The notes beneath the pieces are model-generated. The model saw only the letters and a program-made list of their open reading frames with translations. It did no database searches and was not told where the DNA came from. A stretch of 64,000 bases of DNA from the NCBI GenBank assembly GCA_900315545.1, contig OMZM01000002.1:1-64000 (forward strand), in the 5' to 3' direction. How positions within the stretch are numbered: position 1 is the first letter of the stretch; each line of letters opens with the position of its first letter. Origin of the DNA: an uncultured Prevotella sp. GTDB lineage: Bacteria; Bacteroidota; Bacteroidia; Bacteroidales; Bacteroidaceae. This document shows, piece by piece, positions 44,664 to 53,905 of the stretch. A program made the position numbers and the translations under genes.

Positions 44664-45890
44664 ATGAAAAGTATAGTTCGATATTGTATATTTCTATTTC
44701 TAGGTTTTCTTCTTCTGTATATTGATGGTCAAGATAGTGATGGAGGTATGTCTGTTGGTCAGATCTGGAAAATACCAGTTCTGTTATTTTTACTATATAA
44801 AGTAATTCTGCATCTTAGGCATAAATTTATAAAATTTAGATTTTGGTATGCATTAATTAAGATTTTTAATAGAGATACAATAATTAATATAGTAGGAAAT
44901 GCTTCAAACGTGTTAAGATTTATGGCACTGCCTTTATTTCTTTCATATATAGAAAACAATGTGAAAAAAGATAAGGCTGTTAAGATTTTATTATATATAG
45001 CACACGTTTTGATATTATCATTTTTGCCATATAGTTTAGGTCTTTTGGAACAGACACATTCTTACATCGGTGCAGATTTGTTGGGGGTAGAGTCTTTAAT
45101 TGGTCCCTTTTTAAATGCGCACACAGCAGCAGTATATTTGAGTAGTTCTCTAATTGTCATTCTGTTTTATATTCGTTTTGGCAAAATTTCTAAAGAGTAC
45201 AAATTATTAAATTTCATCATATTTCTTTTAGGGTCTTATTTCTTATATGAAACTTATGTACGAACAGGTTATCTAATACTTGTAATTGGTGCTTTCATAG
45301 TTTTGCTTCCAAGAAAAAGTTTACTTAAACAAATAACATATGGTATTATTGTTCTTTCTATATCGTATTTGTTAATTATGCATTTTATCCAGACTGAAGA
45401 AGTTTTTAGACAAAGGATTTATGAACAGTCAGACACAGGTTCTGGTAATAATAATGAAGAGGTAACTGGAAGTGGTAGAATCTTTTTTTGGATAACATCA
45501 TATAATTTATGGAAAAATTCAGATGATGCATGGCATTATCTTTTTGGTTATGGTTATAATAGATTAAAAGAACAACAGTTCATAGAGAACGATCTCAGAA
45601 TAGGCTCTCACAATGGCTTCCTTGATGCACTCTCACAAAATGGTTTAATAGGTTTTTTATTATTATTACTATTTTATATTTATTTATTCAAATATAATTA
45701 TAGTTATAGGAGAAGCAAATATTATTTACTGTTTCTTGCATGGTATATAAGTAATTTGTCTTTTCAATTAGTACAGGGAGGTGTATTTATTTTCTATGAC
45801 TTGCTATCAGCATTTATAATATTGTTACCCAAAATGGATATTGCTGATAGCAAAAAATATATAACCATTAAAAAAAGAAAAGTTTCATAA
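44664..45890 (+). CDS. O-antigen/capsule polymerase (Wzy-like)
   Basis: A 408-residue integral membrane protein with about eleven hydrophobic segments and a hydrophilic loop near residues 245-300 (QSDTGSGNNNEEVTGSGRI) of the Wzy/WaaL type; GSHNGFLDALSQNGLIG (about 313-329) is the typical distal motif of O-antigen polymerases. It would polymerise lipid-linked repeats in the periplasm after the flippase. Sequence identity among these proteins is low, so the call rests on topology, motif and location. Confidence 0.82.
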   Translation: MKSIVRYCIFLFLGFLLLYIDGQDSDGGMSVGQIWKIPVLLFLLYKVILHLRHKFIKFRFWYALIKIFNRDTIINIVGNASNVLRFMALPLFLSYIENNVKKDKAVKILLYIAHVLILSFLPYSLGLLEQTHSYIGADLLGVESLIGPFLNAHTAAVYLSSSLIVILFYIRFGKISKEYKLLNFIIFLLGSYFLYETYVRTGYLILVIGAFIVLLPRKSLLKQITYGIIVLSISYLLIMHFIQTEEVFRQRIYEQSDTGSGNNNEEVTGSGRIFFWITSYNLWKNSDDAWHYLFGYGYNRLKEQQFIENDLRIGSHNGFLDALSQNGLIGFLLLLLFYIYLFKYNYSYRRSKYYLLFLAWYISNLSFQLVQGGVFIFYDLLSAFIILLPKMDIADSKKYITIKKRKVS

Positions 45891-45903
45891 TTGTTTTATA
45901 TTA

Positions 45904-46977
45904 ATGTATATAATAATTGTTTCTCCATCTTTAGATCCGAAATATAACGTAAGTGGGATATCTTCTGTTACAAGATTTATAATAGGTAACTGTACGTCTC
46001 ATAGTTTTATTCATTTCCAATTGGGGAAAAGGGACAATGAGAAGGGCGGAATAATGAGAATTCCAAACTTAATAAAATGCCTTTTTTCTTGGATATTCTT
46101 ATTGTTGAATAATAAAAATGTTTTAATTCATTATAATTTTTCATTAGACAAAAAAGCAATTTTACGAGATTTCTTTTTTATATCAATTGCAAAACAGATG
46201 CATAAGCCAATGGTTTTGCATCTTCATGGTGGCAAGTATCTTGACAACGATAATCCGCCTATTTATTTAGAAAATATGATAAAACAAATCTTTTCATGTA
46301 AATGTCCAATAATTGTTCTTGGCTGCAAAGAACAAAAGATACTTCAGAAAAGATATAGAAAGAAAGATATTGTAGTTTTGCCTAATCCAGTTGACTCTCC
46401 CAATATGTATATAAATAGAGATGTAAATGAAAATACCGTAATACATTTCCTTTTTTTGGGTAGGATAGAAACTAATAAAGGTATAGATGAAATATATAAG
46501 AGTTTTTCTGATATACAAACTTGCCATTCAGACTTTGTACTTCATTTTGCAGGAAAAGAACAAGGTGCAAATAGCTATATTGATAAGTTTTCCGAACTAT
46601 TAGGTAATAAATTCATATATGAAGGTGTAGTATCTGGCAATAAAAAAGAAAATCTCCTTAAACAGTGTCATGTATTCCTTCTTCCATCTTATTATGAAGG
46701 ATTGCCAATGTCATTGCTTGAATCAATGAGTTATGGAATGGTCCCTATAGTTACTGAGGTCGGGAGTATTGGCGATTATGTTGTTGATGGAAAAAATGGA
46801 ATGATTGTAAACGTAGGCGATGCTAAATCATTATATAATTCTGTCAACCGTATATTGGAAAACAGAAAGATTATTAATGATTTATCAAAAGATGCTTACG
46901 AAACGATGAGCAATTACTTTTCAAAAGATGAGTATATTGACAAATTAAATGAAATATATACTAAAGTTAGATTATGA
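45904..46977 (+). CDS. Glycosyltransferase family 4-type (GT-B)
   Basis: A 357-residue GT-B transferase. The C-terminal domain (about 170-340) has FLGRIETNKGIDEI (about 183-196) and the nucleotide-sugar site YEGLPMSLLESMSYGMVPI (about 265-283) with the EX7E pair, then DGKNGMIVNVGD. It would add one sugar of the repeat unit on the cytoplasmic side. Its stop codon overlaps the start of the frameshifted acyltransferase (ATGA). Confidence 0.88.
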   Translation: MYIIIVSPSLDPKYNVSGISSVTRFIIGNCTSHSFIHFQLGKRDNEKGGIMRIPNLIKCLFSWIFLLLNNKNVLIHYNFSLDKKAILRDFFFISIAKQMHKPMVLHLHGGKYLDNDNPPIYLENMIKQIFSCKCPIIVLGCKEQKILQKRYRKKDIVVLPNPVDSPNMYINRDVNENTVIHFLFLGRIETNKGIDEIYKSFSDIQTCHSDFVLHFAGKEQGANSYIDKFSELLGNKFIYEGVVSGNKKENLLKQCHVFLLPSYYEGLPMSLLESMSYGMVPIVTEVGSIGDYVVDGKNGMIVNVGDAKSLYNSVNRILENRKIINDLSKDAYETMSNYFSKDEYIDKLNEIYTKVRL

Positions 46978-47562
46978 ATATTTATAAAATTGGCGTATTA
47001 TTAAGAAATGGTATTGAACATATTTGTGATGTTTTTTTATCTTTTTTCTTTAAACGCTCTTTTGGCAGTTGTGGCAAAAATGTAATGATTAAGCCTGTTA
47101 CTTCAATATTTATGGGGGGGTGAAAACATACATATCTCGGATGACGTAAGAATAGCAAGATATGCTGCTATATATACAACAGGTGCCAAAGTATATATTG
47201 GAAGCAAAACGGGAATAGCCCCGTACCTTAAAATTATAACAGGTAACCATAGGGTTGATTGTGTCGGGCACTATATGTTTGATGCAGATTTCCCGAAACA
47301 TCCAGATGATGACCAAGATGTGGTAATCGAAGGTGATACATGGATTGGAATGGGTGTAACCATCTTAAAAGGAGTAACCATAGGAAGAGGAAGTGTTATT
47401 GCAGCAGGTGCAGTTGTTACAAAATCATGTCCTCCATACTCAATCTTGGCTGGTGTACCGGCAAAGGTTGTGAGGAGAAGATTTTCAGAGGAACAAATGC
47501 TTGAACACGAGAGAATACTTTATCCTGCAGAAAAAAGATTGACAAAAGAACAACTTCTGTAA
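46974..47562 (+). pseudogene. Hexapeptide-repeat acyltransferase, frameshifted at a G7 tract
   Basis: The ATG at 46974 opens a frame that stops at TGA 47121-47123 after 49 residues. The break is at seven consecutive G (47114-47120). With six G the frame would continue GENIHISDDVRIARYAA and join, without gap, to the left-handed beta-helix protein ending at 47562 (VVIEGDTWIGMGVTI, GVTIGRGSVIAAGAVV, YSILAGVPAKVV). The whole product would be about 195 residues, a normal CatB/LacA/WbbJ-type O-acetyltransferase. It is either a phase-variable OFF allele, a recent mutation or a sequencing error. It would O- or N-acetylate a sugar of the glycan. Confidence 0.85.
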
Positions 47563-47606
47563 GAATCTGTTGTCGTTCATCTGTTTAATAAGAATTATTT
47601 AATAAT

Positions 47607-48338
47607 ATGGTAAGACTATCTAACATTCATATTCTTGAGTCAAAGAAGGAATTGAGCAAGATTCCAAAAGGGAAGTTTTTGATAAACACGATAAATGCAC
47701 ATTCTTATAATACAGCTCAGAACGATATTTATTTTGCTGAGGCATTGGAGAAAGGTGATTATCTTATTCCTGACGGCGCTTCAATTGTAAAGGCATGTCG
47801 CTGGTTAAAGGCAAAATCACAACCTACGGAAAGGATTGCGGGGTGGGATTTGTTCGAGATTGAGATGAATAGGCTAAATGAGAATGGAGGTGTTTGTATG
47901 TTTATGGGGTCATCAGAGCGTGTTTTAAGTATGATTAGGGAGAAATCAAAAGAAATATATCCCAATATTATAGTTGAGACGTATTCTCCGCCATATAAAC
48001 CCGAGTTTTCAGCAGAAGATAATTCTGCTATAATAAACGCTATAAACAAAGTTAACCCGGACTTACTTTGGATTGGCATGACAGCGCCAAAACAAGAGAA
48101 ATGGACTTATGCACATTGGAATGACTTAAAGATAAACTGTCATGTTGGAACCATCGGTGCAGTATTTGATTTCTTTGCAGGAACAGCTCAACGTGCACCT
48201 ATTTGGTGGCAAAAACATTCCTTAGAATGGTTATATAGATTACTGAAGGAACCTAAACGCATGTGGAGACGATATGTGATTGGAAATCCTTTATTCATTT
48301 ATAATGTTCTAAAAGAAAAATTCATTGTTTCAAAATAA
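47607..48338 (+). CDS. WecG/TagA/CpsF family glycosyltransferase (GT26)
   Basis: A 243-residue GT26 enzyme. Seen: NTINAHSYNTAQND (about 28-41), LIPDGASIVKA (about 52-62), FMGSSERV, and LLWIGMTAPKQEKW (about 153-166) followed by GAVFDFFAGTAQRAP (about 186-200), all typical of WecG/TagA. Members transfer ManNAcA or ManNAc onto lipid-linked GlcNAc and are often the last gene of a glycan operon, as here. No initiating sugar-phosphate transferase (WbaP/WecA type) is in the window. Confidence 0.9.
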   Translation: MVRLSNIHILESKKELSKIPKGKFLINTINAHSYNTAQNDIYFAEALEKGDYLIPDGASIVKACRWLKAKSQPTERIAGWDLFEIEMNRLNENGGVCMFMGSSERVLSMIREKSKEIYPNIIVETYSPPYKPEFSAEDNSAIINAINKVNPDLLWIGMTAPKQEKWTYAHWNDLKINCHVGTIGAVFDFFAGTAQRAPIWWQKHSLEWLYRLLKEPKRMWRRYVIGNPLFIYNVLKEKFIVSK

Positions 48339-48386
48339 ATATACGTAAAACTTTAATATAGAAACCCTTTCCAAATTATAAAGTAG

Positions 48387-49487
48387 TTGACTAATAATAT
48401 TTCGGAAATACTTAAGGATTATTTTTTGTTTTTACGGTTTTGCTTAGACGATACGGCTGACATACCGGCATCGGTTGACCGTATTGTCTGGCATGATTTG
48501 CTGGAGTTTGCCAAGCGTCAGAGCCTGACGTCGGTATTCTTTCACGGCATGGAACGTCTTGTCGGACATGAGAATAAGCCTACCGACGACGATGTACTGG
48601 AGTGGTTCGGGCATGTCAACGATATTCGTGAGCGAAACAAGTTTGTATATGAGAGGTCTGCGTGGGTCGTAAAGAACTTTGCGACAGAAGGTTTTCGCAG
48701 CTGTATACTGAAAGGACAGGGCAATGCCTTGCTCTATCCGGACATTATGATGCGTATGTCGGGCGACATAGACGTATGGGTTGACGGTACGCCGCGACAG
48801 GTTATCGCTTATATACGGAAGTTGTCGCCAAAGGACAAGGTGTGCTATCATCACATAGATTTCTCCCGCGTGAAGAAAGTGCCTGTCGAAGTTCACTATC
48901 GCCCTTCGTTCATGAACAATCTGGTGGCTAATGCCCGCTTGCAGAGATTCTTCAAGGATGAGGCTGACAGGCAGTTCACTAACCGTGTGTCGCTGCCCGA
49001 CGGCATGGGCGAGATATGTGTACCGACGCCTGCTTTCAACCGTATATACCAGATGAGCCATATCTCTAACCATTTTTTCCATGAGGGGATTGGTCTTCGT
49101 CAGTTGGTTGACTATTATCTTGTGCTTATGCAGGGATTTACAGCCGATGAGAAACGCAATGACGAGAGGCTGTTGCGCCAGTGTGGATTGCTGAAGATGG
49201 CGCGTGCCGTGATGTATGTCCTGCATGAGGTTTTGGGGCTTGACGAGCAGCACATGATAGTATCTGTCGACAAGAAACGCGGCAAGAAACTGCTGGATGA
49301 GATATTGGCTGGCGGCAATTTCGGCAAGTATGATGAGCGCATAGGCAACAACGTCAATGCCGGCGGTGTCCAGAAGAACATTCAGCGCATATACCGCGAC
49401 TTGCGTATGGCTATGCTTTTTCCGTCGGAAAGCCTTTGGGAACCGGTGTTCAGGCTGTATCATTACTTCTGGCGACTGGCTCACTGA
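48387..49487 (+). CDS. Nucleotidyltransferase-family protein
   Basis: A 366-residue protein resembling the NTP_transf_5 family of uncharacterised nucleotidyltransferases. LKGQGNALLYPDIMMRMSGDIDVWVDG (about residues 111-137, with the DIDVW acidic pair) is the diagnostic core, with HIDFSRVKKVPVEVHYRPS after it. The start is a TTG at 48387 immediately preceded by an in-frame TAG. The first in-frame ATG would cut off about 55 residues that look native, so TTG is preferred. Base composition returns to that of the rest of the window, so it lies outside the AT-rich island. Function is unknown. Confidence 0.78.
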   Translation: MTNNISEILKDYFLFLRFCLDDTADIPASVDRIVWHDLLEFAKRQSLTSVFFHGMERLVGHENKPTDDDVLEWFGHVNDIRERNKFVYERSAWVVKNFATEGFRSCILKGQGNALLYPDIMMRMSGDIDVWVDGTPRQVIAYIRKLSPKDKVCYHHIDFSRVKKVPVEVHYRPSFMNNLVANARLQRFFKDEADRQFTNRVSLPDGMGEICVPTPAFNRIYQMSHISNHFFHEGIGLRQLVDYYLVLMQGFTADEKRNDERLLRQCGLLKMARAVMYVLHEVLGLDEQHMIVSVDKKRGKKLLDEILAGGNFGKYDERIGNNVNAGGVQKNIQRIYRDLRMAMLFPSESLWEPVFRLYHYFWRLAH

Positions 49488-49556
49488 AATGTATAAATGT
49501 ATTGTAAGCACAAGAAGATAAGGCGAGAATAAAATATCAGAGGCATATCTGAAAGC

Positions 49557-49610
49557 AAAACACAGCGCCCGACCATTTGCTATCTGTGCAATGGTCGGGC
49601 GCTGTGTTTT
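49557..49610. terminator. Strong bidirectional terminator
   Basis: A perfect 21-bp inverted repeat, 49557-49577 and 49590-49610 (cacagcgcccgaccatt core) with a 12-nt loop and A/T tracts on both sides. It lies between the convergent nucleotidyltransferase (+) and Gate-protein (-) genes. Confidence 0.9.
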
Positions 49611-49708
49611 ATGAGGTTGTGTGAATAACTGTTTCTTTCCGATTATAGGGCAATTCTTCTTCTGTCTGTCAGTTTGCAGGCTTGTGCTCTACGGAGGTTG
49701 TTCTCTGC

Positions 49709-50845
49709 TTATATCAGGCTTACCAGCAGGAATACCCAGTGTGCCACGAGTGCTGCGCAGATGCCGCCTATGGTGTGCGACAGTATGGCTTTCGATGTCA
49801 GTTCGCGGTAGCCGAGTGAGTCGAGCATGGCTGTGTGTGTGCTGAGATATCCGCTCCAGCACATTCCGATGGCTGTGAATACTGCGATGGCGTTGCCGTC
49901 GACCCAGCCCTGAGCAACAAAGTTTGGAACGAGACTGAGGGCTGCTCCTACGGCTCCGAGTGCTGTTATCGGGAATGCAACGAGGTGTGGGTCGTTGAAT
50001 CCGAAGAGCCAGTTGAATACGAAATCAATCTTCGATGCCAGATAGGGCAGCAGTTCTATTCCTTCGTATGCAGCTCCCGTGAAAGTGCCGTCGCTGCTCT
50101 TTCCGAAGGTCAGTATCATCACTATAGTTGATATTATCAGCACGCCCGGAATGATTGCGACGCCTACGTCTACACCTGTTCGTCCGCCGTCGAGCAGCGA
50201 GTTTAGTATGCGTGTAAACAAGCCTTTGTCGTCTTGTTTTTCCTGTTCGTCCGCTTTCTCTTGGTTTTCTCTTTCGGCAGCGTTTTCTTTAGCATATTGC
50301 GGATATGCTTTCAGTACGAAATACTGCATCAGTCGTGTAGAAACGATGCATCCGCAGAATGCTCCGAACAGTCCTATCAGCGGCTCCTTGAAGAAACCCT
50401 GACCAATCATGAAGATTATGACTATTAGTCCCATGCCGAAAGCCGTTCCGAAGTTGGTCAGCGAAATGTATTGATATTTCTTGAAGTAACTGCTGAATCG
50501 CTTGTCCTGCGATAGTGATATGATTGCAGGATTGTCGCTGAGGAATGTCATTACGGCACCCAGCGATGCTACTCCTGGCAGGTTGAACAGTGGCCGCATC
50601 AGTGGTCGGAGAATGCGCTCGAGCATGTCTACCACTCCAAATTCTACGAACAGTTTGCCGATAGCACCGGTGATGACACAGATAGCCATGAGGTAGAAAC
50701 ATGTGTTGAGCAACAGGTCGTGTGCTGTTTTCATAATGGTGTTCAGCATGTTGGCTGCTCCCATCTGCCATCCGATGCCTGTAAACAGGGCAAGGATAAT
50801 GAAAAGGCAGATGATGCCAGAGAGTACTTTGCTTTTCTTTTGCAT
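49709..50845 (-). CDS. Nucleoside-recognition (Gate) domain membrane protein
   Basis: A 378-residue membrane protein with about eight to nine helices and two Gate (nucleoside_recognition) type modules, roughly 40-165 and 230-370, separated by a charged cytoplasmic linker (about 173-200, Glu/Lys-rich). FLSDNPAIISLSQ (about 101-113) lies in the first. Related proteins include spore maturation proteins SpmA/B and transporters, but the bacterial standalone type has no proven substrate. It has its own promoter. Confidence 0.82.
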   Translation of the reverse strand: MQKKSKVLSGIICLFIILALFTGIGWQMGAANMLNTIMKTAHDLLLNTCFYLMAICVITGAIGKLFVEFGVVDMLERILRPLMRPLFNLPGVASLGAVMTFLSDNPAIISLSQDKRFSSYFKKYQYISLTNFGTAFGMGLIVIIFMIGQGFFKEPLIGLFGAFCGCIVSTRLMQYFVLKAYPQYAKENAAERENQEKADEQEKQDDKGLFTRILNSLLDGGRTGVDVGVAIIPGVLIISTIVMILTFGKSSDGTFTGAAYEGIELLPYLASKIDFVFNWLFGFNDPHLVAFPITALGAVGAALSLVPNFVAQGWVDGNAIAVFTAIGMCWSGYLSTHTAMLDSLGYRELTSKAILSHTIGGICAALVAHWVFLLVSLI

Positions 50846-50903
50846 AAGAGTTCTGAAATAATAATCGTGTATGAAATTTTCGTTTTATGTTTATTTCCGC
50901 ATG

Positions 50904-50935
50904 CAAAAGTACAAACAATTCTCTTAAACGACAAA
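50904..50935 (-). promoter_or_regulatory. Promoter of the Gate-protein gene
   Basis: On the minus strand TTTG (plus 50932-50935), a 20-bp spacer, TACTTTTG (plus 50904-50911). The ATG at 50845 lies about 58 bp further. Confidence 0.75.
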
Positions 50936-51009
50936 CTTCGCGCGTGTTTTTTGCGATGTTTTTGAAAGACGGGAGTCTGCCGCGTGAAAAGCCGGCAAAA
51001 TGCTTGAAA

Positions 51010-51097
51010 ATTACAGACGCTTTGTAGCGGCGTTACAGATAAGTTGTAATGGTGTGACAGCTTAGCTGTAACAGGATTACAGAGTACTTGTAAAAAT
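51010..51097. repeat. Four tandem 22-bp dyad repeats
   Basis: Four units of exactly 22 bp begin at 51010, 51032, 51054 and 51076. Each reads approximately nTTACAG, five variable bases, then a TTGTAA-like half, so each unit is itself a short dyad. A partial fifth half (cctgtaatttt) follows. They lie 75-165 bp upstream of the Gate-protein promoter and beyond the rubrerythrin terminator. The rest of the gap 50846-51259 holds the promoter, the terminator and an alternating purine-pyrimidine tract. Confidence 0.8.
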
Positions 51098-51127
51098 CCT
51101 GTAATTTTAGTTTCTGTTTCCGACAAC

Positions 51128-51174
51128 ATAAAAATACCTTCCTGAAATTGCCATTCAGACAGGTTCAGGAAGGT
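51128..51174 (-). terminator. Terminator of rubrerythrin gene
   Basis: An 11-bp perfect stem accttcctgaa (51136-51146) with ttcaggaaggt (51164-51174) and a T-run on the minus strand (plus ataaaaat at 51128-51135). Confidence 0.8.
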
Positions 51175-51224
51175 AACGGAATAGTTTCAGTTATCGGCAT
51201 CCGCCGCCGCTTTATACCTTATTA

Positions 51225-51244
51225 ATATATGTGCGCGCGCGTAC
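51225..51244. other. 20-bp alternating purine-pyrimidine tract
   Basis: The run atatatgtgcgcgcgcgtac alternates purine and pyrimidine without a break and includes (GC)n, which favours left-handed DNA under supercoiling. It lies just after the rubrerythrin stop. Confidence 0.5.
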
Positions 51245-51259
51245 CGACAACGTTGTTTC

Positions 51260-51802
51260 TTAATAGTTTTGTGCCACAAGCTCGAAGTAGCTCTGCGGAT
51301 GGTCGCAAACCGGGCACTTTGCTGGTGCTTTCTTGCCGATGACGATGTGTCCGCAGTTGCGGCATTTCCATATAGCGTCGCCGTCGCGAGAGAAAACTAT
51401 CTCCTCCTCGATGTTGTTCAGCAGCTTGCGATAGCGCTCTTCGTGGTGCTTCTCAATGGCAGCCACGCCTCTGAACTTGGCGGCTATTTCTGCAAATCCT
51501 TCTTCCTCAGCCTCGCGAGCCATGCGCTCGTACATGTCGGTCCACTCAAAATTCTCGCCTTCAGCAGCAGCCTTCAGGTTGTCGTCAGTGCTCTTTATGC
51601 TTCCACCTTCAAGAAGTTTGAACCACAATTTTGCGTGTTCCTTCTCGTTGTTTGCTGTTTCTTCAAAAATGGCAGCAATCTGCTCGAAACCGTCTTTCTT
51701 AGCCTTAGAAGCCCAGTAAGAATACTTGTTGCGTGCCATTGACTCGCCTGCAAATGCTTCCATAAGGTTTTTCTCTGTTTTTGTTCCTTTTAATTCCTTC
51801 AT
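51260..51802 (-). CDS. Rubrerythrin
   Basis: A 180-residue rubrerythrin, a non-haem iron peroxidase that protects anaerobes from hydrogen peroxide. The ferritin-like four-helix domain carries the di-iron ligands (E20, E53 and H56 of ExxH, E117 and H120), and the C-terminal rubredoxin-like domain has C147, C150, C163 and C166. Length is standard. It is transcribed 32 bp downstream of the asparaginase gene; a strong terminator follows. Confidence 0.95.
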   Translation of the reverse strand: MKELKGTKTEKNLMEAFAGESMARNKYSYWASKAKKDGFEQIAAIFEETANNEKEHAKLWFKLLEGGSIKSTDDNLKAAAEGENFEWTDMYERMAREAEEEGFAEIAAKFRGVAAIEKHHEERYRKLLNNIEEEIVFSRDGDAIWKCRNCGHIVIGKKAPAKCPVCDHPQSYFELVAQNY

Positions 51803-51834
51803 AATGTAATATTTTTTTTTGTTAGTTAATAAAA

Positions 51835-52899
51835 TTAAGATTCACATTCTATAGTTATTTCTCCACAAATAGATTTATTCATGTATTTGCAGATTGTTTT
51901 ATGGTCGCTGTATCTGGCATGCAGATACATCAGTTTCGTAACCGCACTTTCCACCGTACTGTCGTATCCGCTGACCACTCCAGTGTCTTTCAGCTGATAT
52001 CCGGTGTCGTAGCGACTCATCTCGACGGCACCTGTAACGCACTGACTGATGTTGACGACTGTAATGTTTCTGTCGGCAGCCTCGCGCAACAGCTTGATGA
52101 GCCATTGCTGCTGCGGTGCGTTGCCACTGCCGTAGCTGCGCATCACTATGGCGTGCAGGTTGGGTATGCTGAACACATTGCGCACAATGCTCTCGCCGAT
52201 GCCTGGAAACAGCGAGAATACCATTACGTTGGCATCCATCTCCGTATGGGTAACGAGCGGCTTTGAATAGTCTGGTTTCAGAATGTTATGCTCGTGGAAA
52301 GCAAAGTTTATGCCTGCATCGCAGAGTGGGGGATAGTTGAACGAGCAGAATGCGTCAAAGCCTTCGGAGTTCATTTTCGTAGAACGGTTGCCGCGCAGCA
52401 GCTTGCCGTTGAAATAAATACAGACCTCCGGCACCATCGGACGGCCGTCCTTGTGGTGTGCGGCAGCAAGCTCGATACTGCTCATGAGATTCTCCTTGCC
52501 GTCAGTGCGCAACTGCCCGATAGGTAACTGTGAACCGGTCAGGATGACAGGCTTGGTGAGATTTTCCAGCATATACGACAGTGCCGATGCCGTGTAAGCC
52601 ATCGTGTCGGTGCCATGAAGCACTACAAAACCGTCATATTTGTCGTAGTTGGTCGAAATGATGTTGACAATCTGCGACCAGTATTGCGGCGACATGTCGC
52701 TTGAGTCGATGATAGGCTCAAACTGATAGACGTCTACGTCGGTCTTCAGAAATGCAAACTCAGGCATCTTGTCTTTAAGATGATTGAAGTCCAACGGCTC
52801 CAGCGCACCCGTCTTGGGATTGCAACCCATGCCGATTGTGCCGCCCGTGTAGATAATAAGCACCCTTTCCTTACGATAATATTTTTTTGTATCAATCAC
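51835..52899 (-). CDS. Type I L-asparaginase
   Basis: A 354-residue asparaginase of the AnsA/type I group. It hydrolyses asparagine to aspartate and ammonia in the cytoplasm. The first active-site motif YTGGTIGM (nucleophile Thr21) and the second [16 protein letters not shown] (about 92-107, with the Thr-Asp pair) are intact. There is no signal peptide. It is upstream of rubrerythrin by 32 bp. Confidence 0.93.
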   Translation of the reverse strand: MIDTKKYYRKERVLIIYTGGTIGMGCNPKTGALEPLDFNHLKDKMPEFAFLKTDVDVYQFEPIIDSSDMSPQYWSQIVNIISTNYDKYDGFVVLHGTDTMAYTASALSYMLENLTKPVILTGSQLPIGQLRTDGKENLMSSIELAAAHHKDGRPMVPEVCIYFNGKLLRGNRSTKMNSEGFDAFCSFNYPPLCDAGINFAFHEHNILKPDYSKPLVTHTEMDANVMVFSLFPGIGESIVRNVFSIPNLHAIVMRSYGSGNAPQQQWLIKLLREAADRNITVVNISQCVTGAVEMSRYDTGYQLKDTGVVSGYDSTVESAVTKLMYLHARYSDHKTICKYMNKSICGEITIECES

Positions 52900-52943
52900 T
52901 GTTTTATATGTAATAAAAATGATTTTCTTATCATAATATTCTG

Positions 52944-52973
52944 CAAATATACGTTTTTTTTCTCAGATACAAA
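52944..52973 (-). promoter_or_regulatory. Promoter of the asparaginase-rubrerythrin pair
   Basis: On the minus strand TTTG (plus 52970-52973), an 18-bp spacer, TATATTTG (plus 52944-52951), about 45 bp before the ATG at 52899. Confidence 0.62.
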
Positions 52974-52990
52974 ATCTTTCGCAGGTTTTT

Positions 52991-53021
52991 TTTGTCAATT
53001 AAAAAAATAAAAGTACCTTTG
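52991..53021 (+). promoter_or_regulatory. Promoter of the Wza-like gene
   Basis: TTTG at 52991-52994, 19 bp, TACCTTTG at 53014-53021; the ATG at 53047 follows 25 bp later. The two divergent promoters are only about 20 bp apart. Confidence 0.78.
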
Positions 53022-53046
53022 CAGAAAATAAATTAACTAAAGTAAA

Positions 53047-53850
53047 ATGAAAAAAATATTATTACCTTTGATAGCTGCAGTTATCCTTCTGTCAGTTAGT
53101 AGTTGCAGAACAGCAAAGAATTATTATTATTTTAAGAATATCGACTCTATAGATTGGAACAGTCAGACCGGCAACTTACACGACGTGAGAATAATGCCGA
53201 AAGACATGCTTACCATCACGGTCAGCACCAGCGACCCAACAGCTGCTACTCCTTTCAACCTCTCGGTGTCGAATACTCTTAATGCTAGTGGACGTATTAA
53301 TTCTACTGGTGTTGCATTACAGGGGTATCTTGTTGACAACGACGGTAATATCAATTTCCCTATAATCGGATCAATTCATGTTGCAGGACTGACAAAGGAA
53401 GAATGTCAGACCATCATCAGAAACAGAATCATGCCATACCTGTCAGAAACGGAAAACCCTATCGTAACCGTTCGTATGTCGAGCTTCTATGTAACCGTAA
53501 TCGGTGAAATCGGAAGTCCTAAGCGTGTACAGGTAACAACAGAGAAGATGAACGTCATAGAGGTACTGGCTGATGCCGGCGACTTGGGCAGATATGCCCT
53601 GCGCGACGATATCCTGCTGATACGTACGGATGCTGATGGACGCAAACATCATGTTCGACTGAACATAAACGATGCAAATATTCTGAACTCGCCATATTAC
53701 TATGTGCAGCAGAACGACATAATTTACATCAAGCCAAACAAGGTTGCCGTAAACAACTCTATGTGGGGACAGTCAACGACGATTTGGTTCTCTGCATTCA
53801 GCATCATGACGTCGATAGCATCGTTGGTAGTGAATATTTTGAGAAAATAA
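53047..53850 (+). CDS. Polysaccharide export lipoprotein (Wza-like)
   Basis: A 267-residue outer-membrane export protein. The signal peptide ends at the lipobox SVSSC (Cys20). The Poly_export domain (about 45-140) begins with IMPKDMLTITVS and is followed by an SLBB-type domain (about 145-235, VTVIGEIGSPKRVQV) and a C-terminal hydrophobic helix (about 243-264). Wza homologues form the channel that exports capsule. The usual partner tyrosine autokinase Wzc is not adjacent. It may serve the polysaccharide locus 5-15 kb upstream, but this is inference. Confidence 0.88.
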   Translation: MKKILLPLIAAVILLSVSSCRTAKNYYYFKNIDSIDWNSQTGNLHDVRIMPKDMLTITVSTSDPTAATPFNLSVSNTLNASGRINSTGVALQGYLVDNDGNINFPIIGSIHVAGLTKEECQTIIRNRIMPYLSETENPIVTVRMSSFYVTVIGEIGSPKRVQVTTEKMNVIEVLADAGDLGRYALRDDILLIRTDADGRKHHVRLNINDANILNSPYYYVQQNDIIYIKPNKVAVNNSMWGQSTTIWFSAFSIMTSIASLVVNILRK

Positions 53851-53905
53851 TAAATACCAAAGGAAAGATTAAAACAACACCCGTTTTAATCTTTCTTTTT
53901 TATAT

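Noticed and set aside
48444-49511. Minus-strand frame of 355 residues opposite the nucleotidyltransferase gene
   Set aside because: The sense frame carries the DIDVW motif of a known family, while the antisense product shows no family features.
50743-51129. Minus-strand frame of 128 residues covering the 22-bp repeats and the Gate-protein promoter
   Set aside because: It overlaps the Gate-protein gene start and consists largely of translated repeats.
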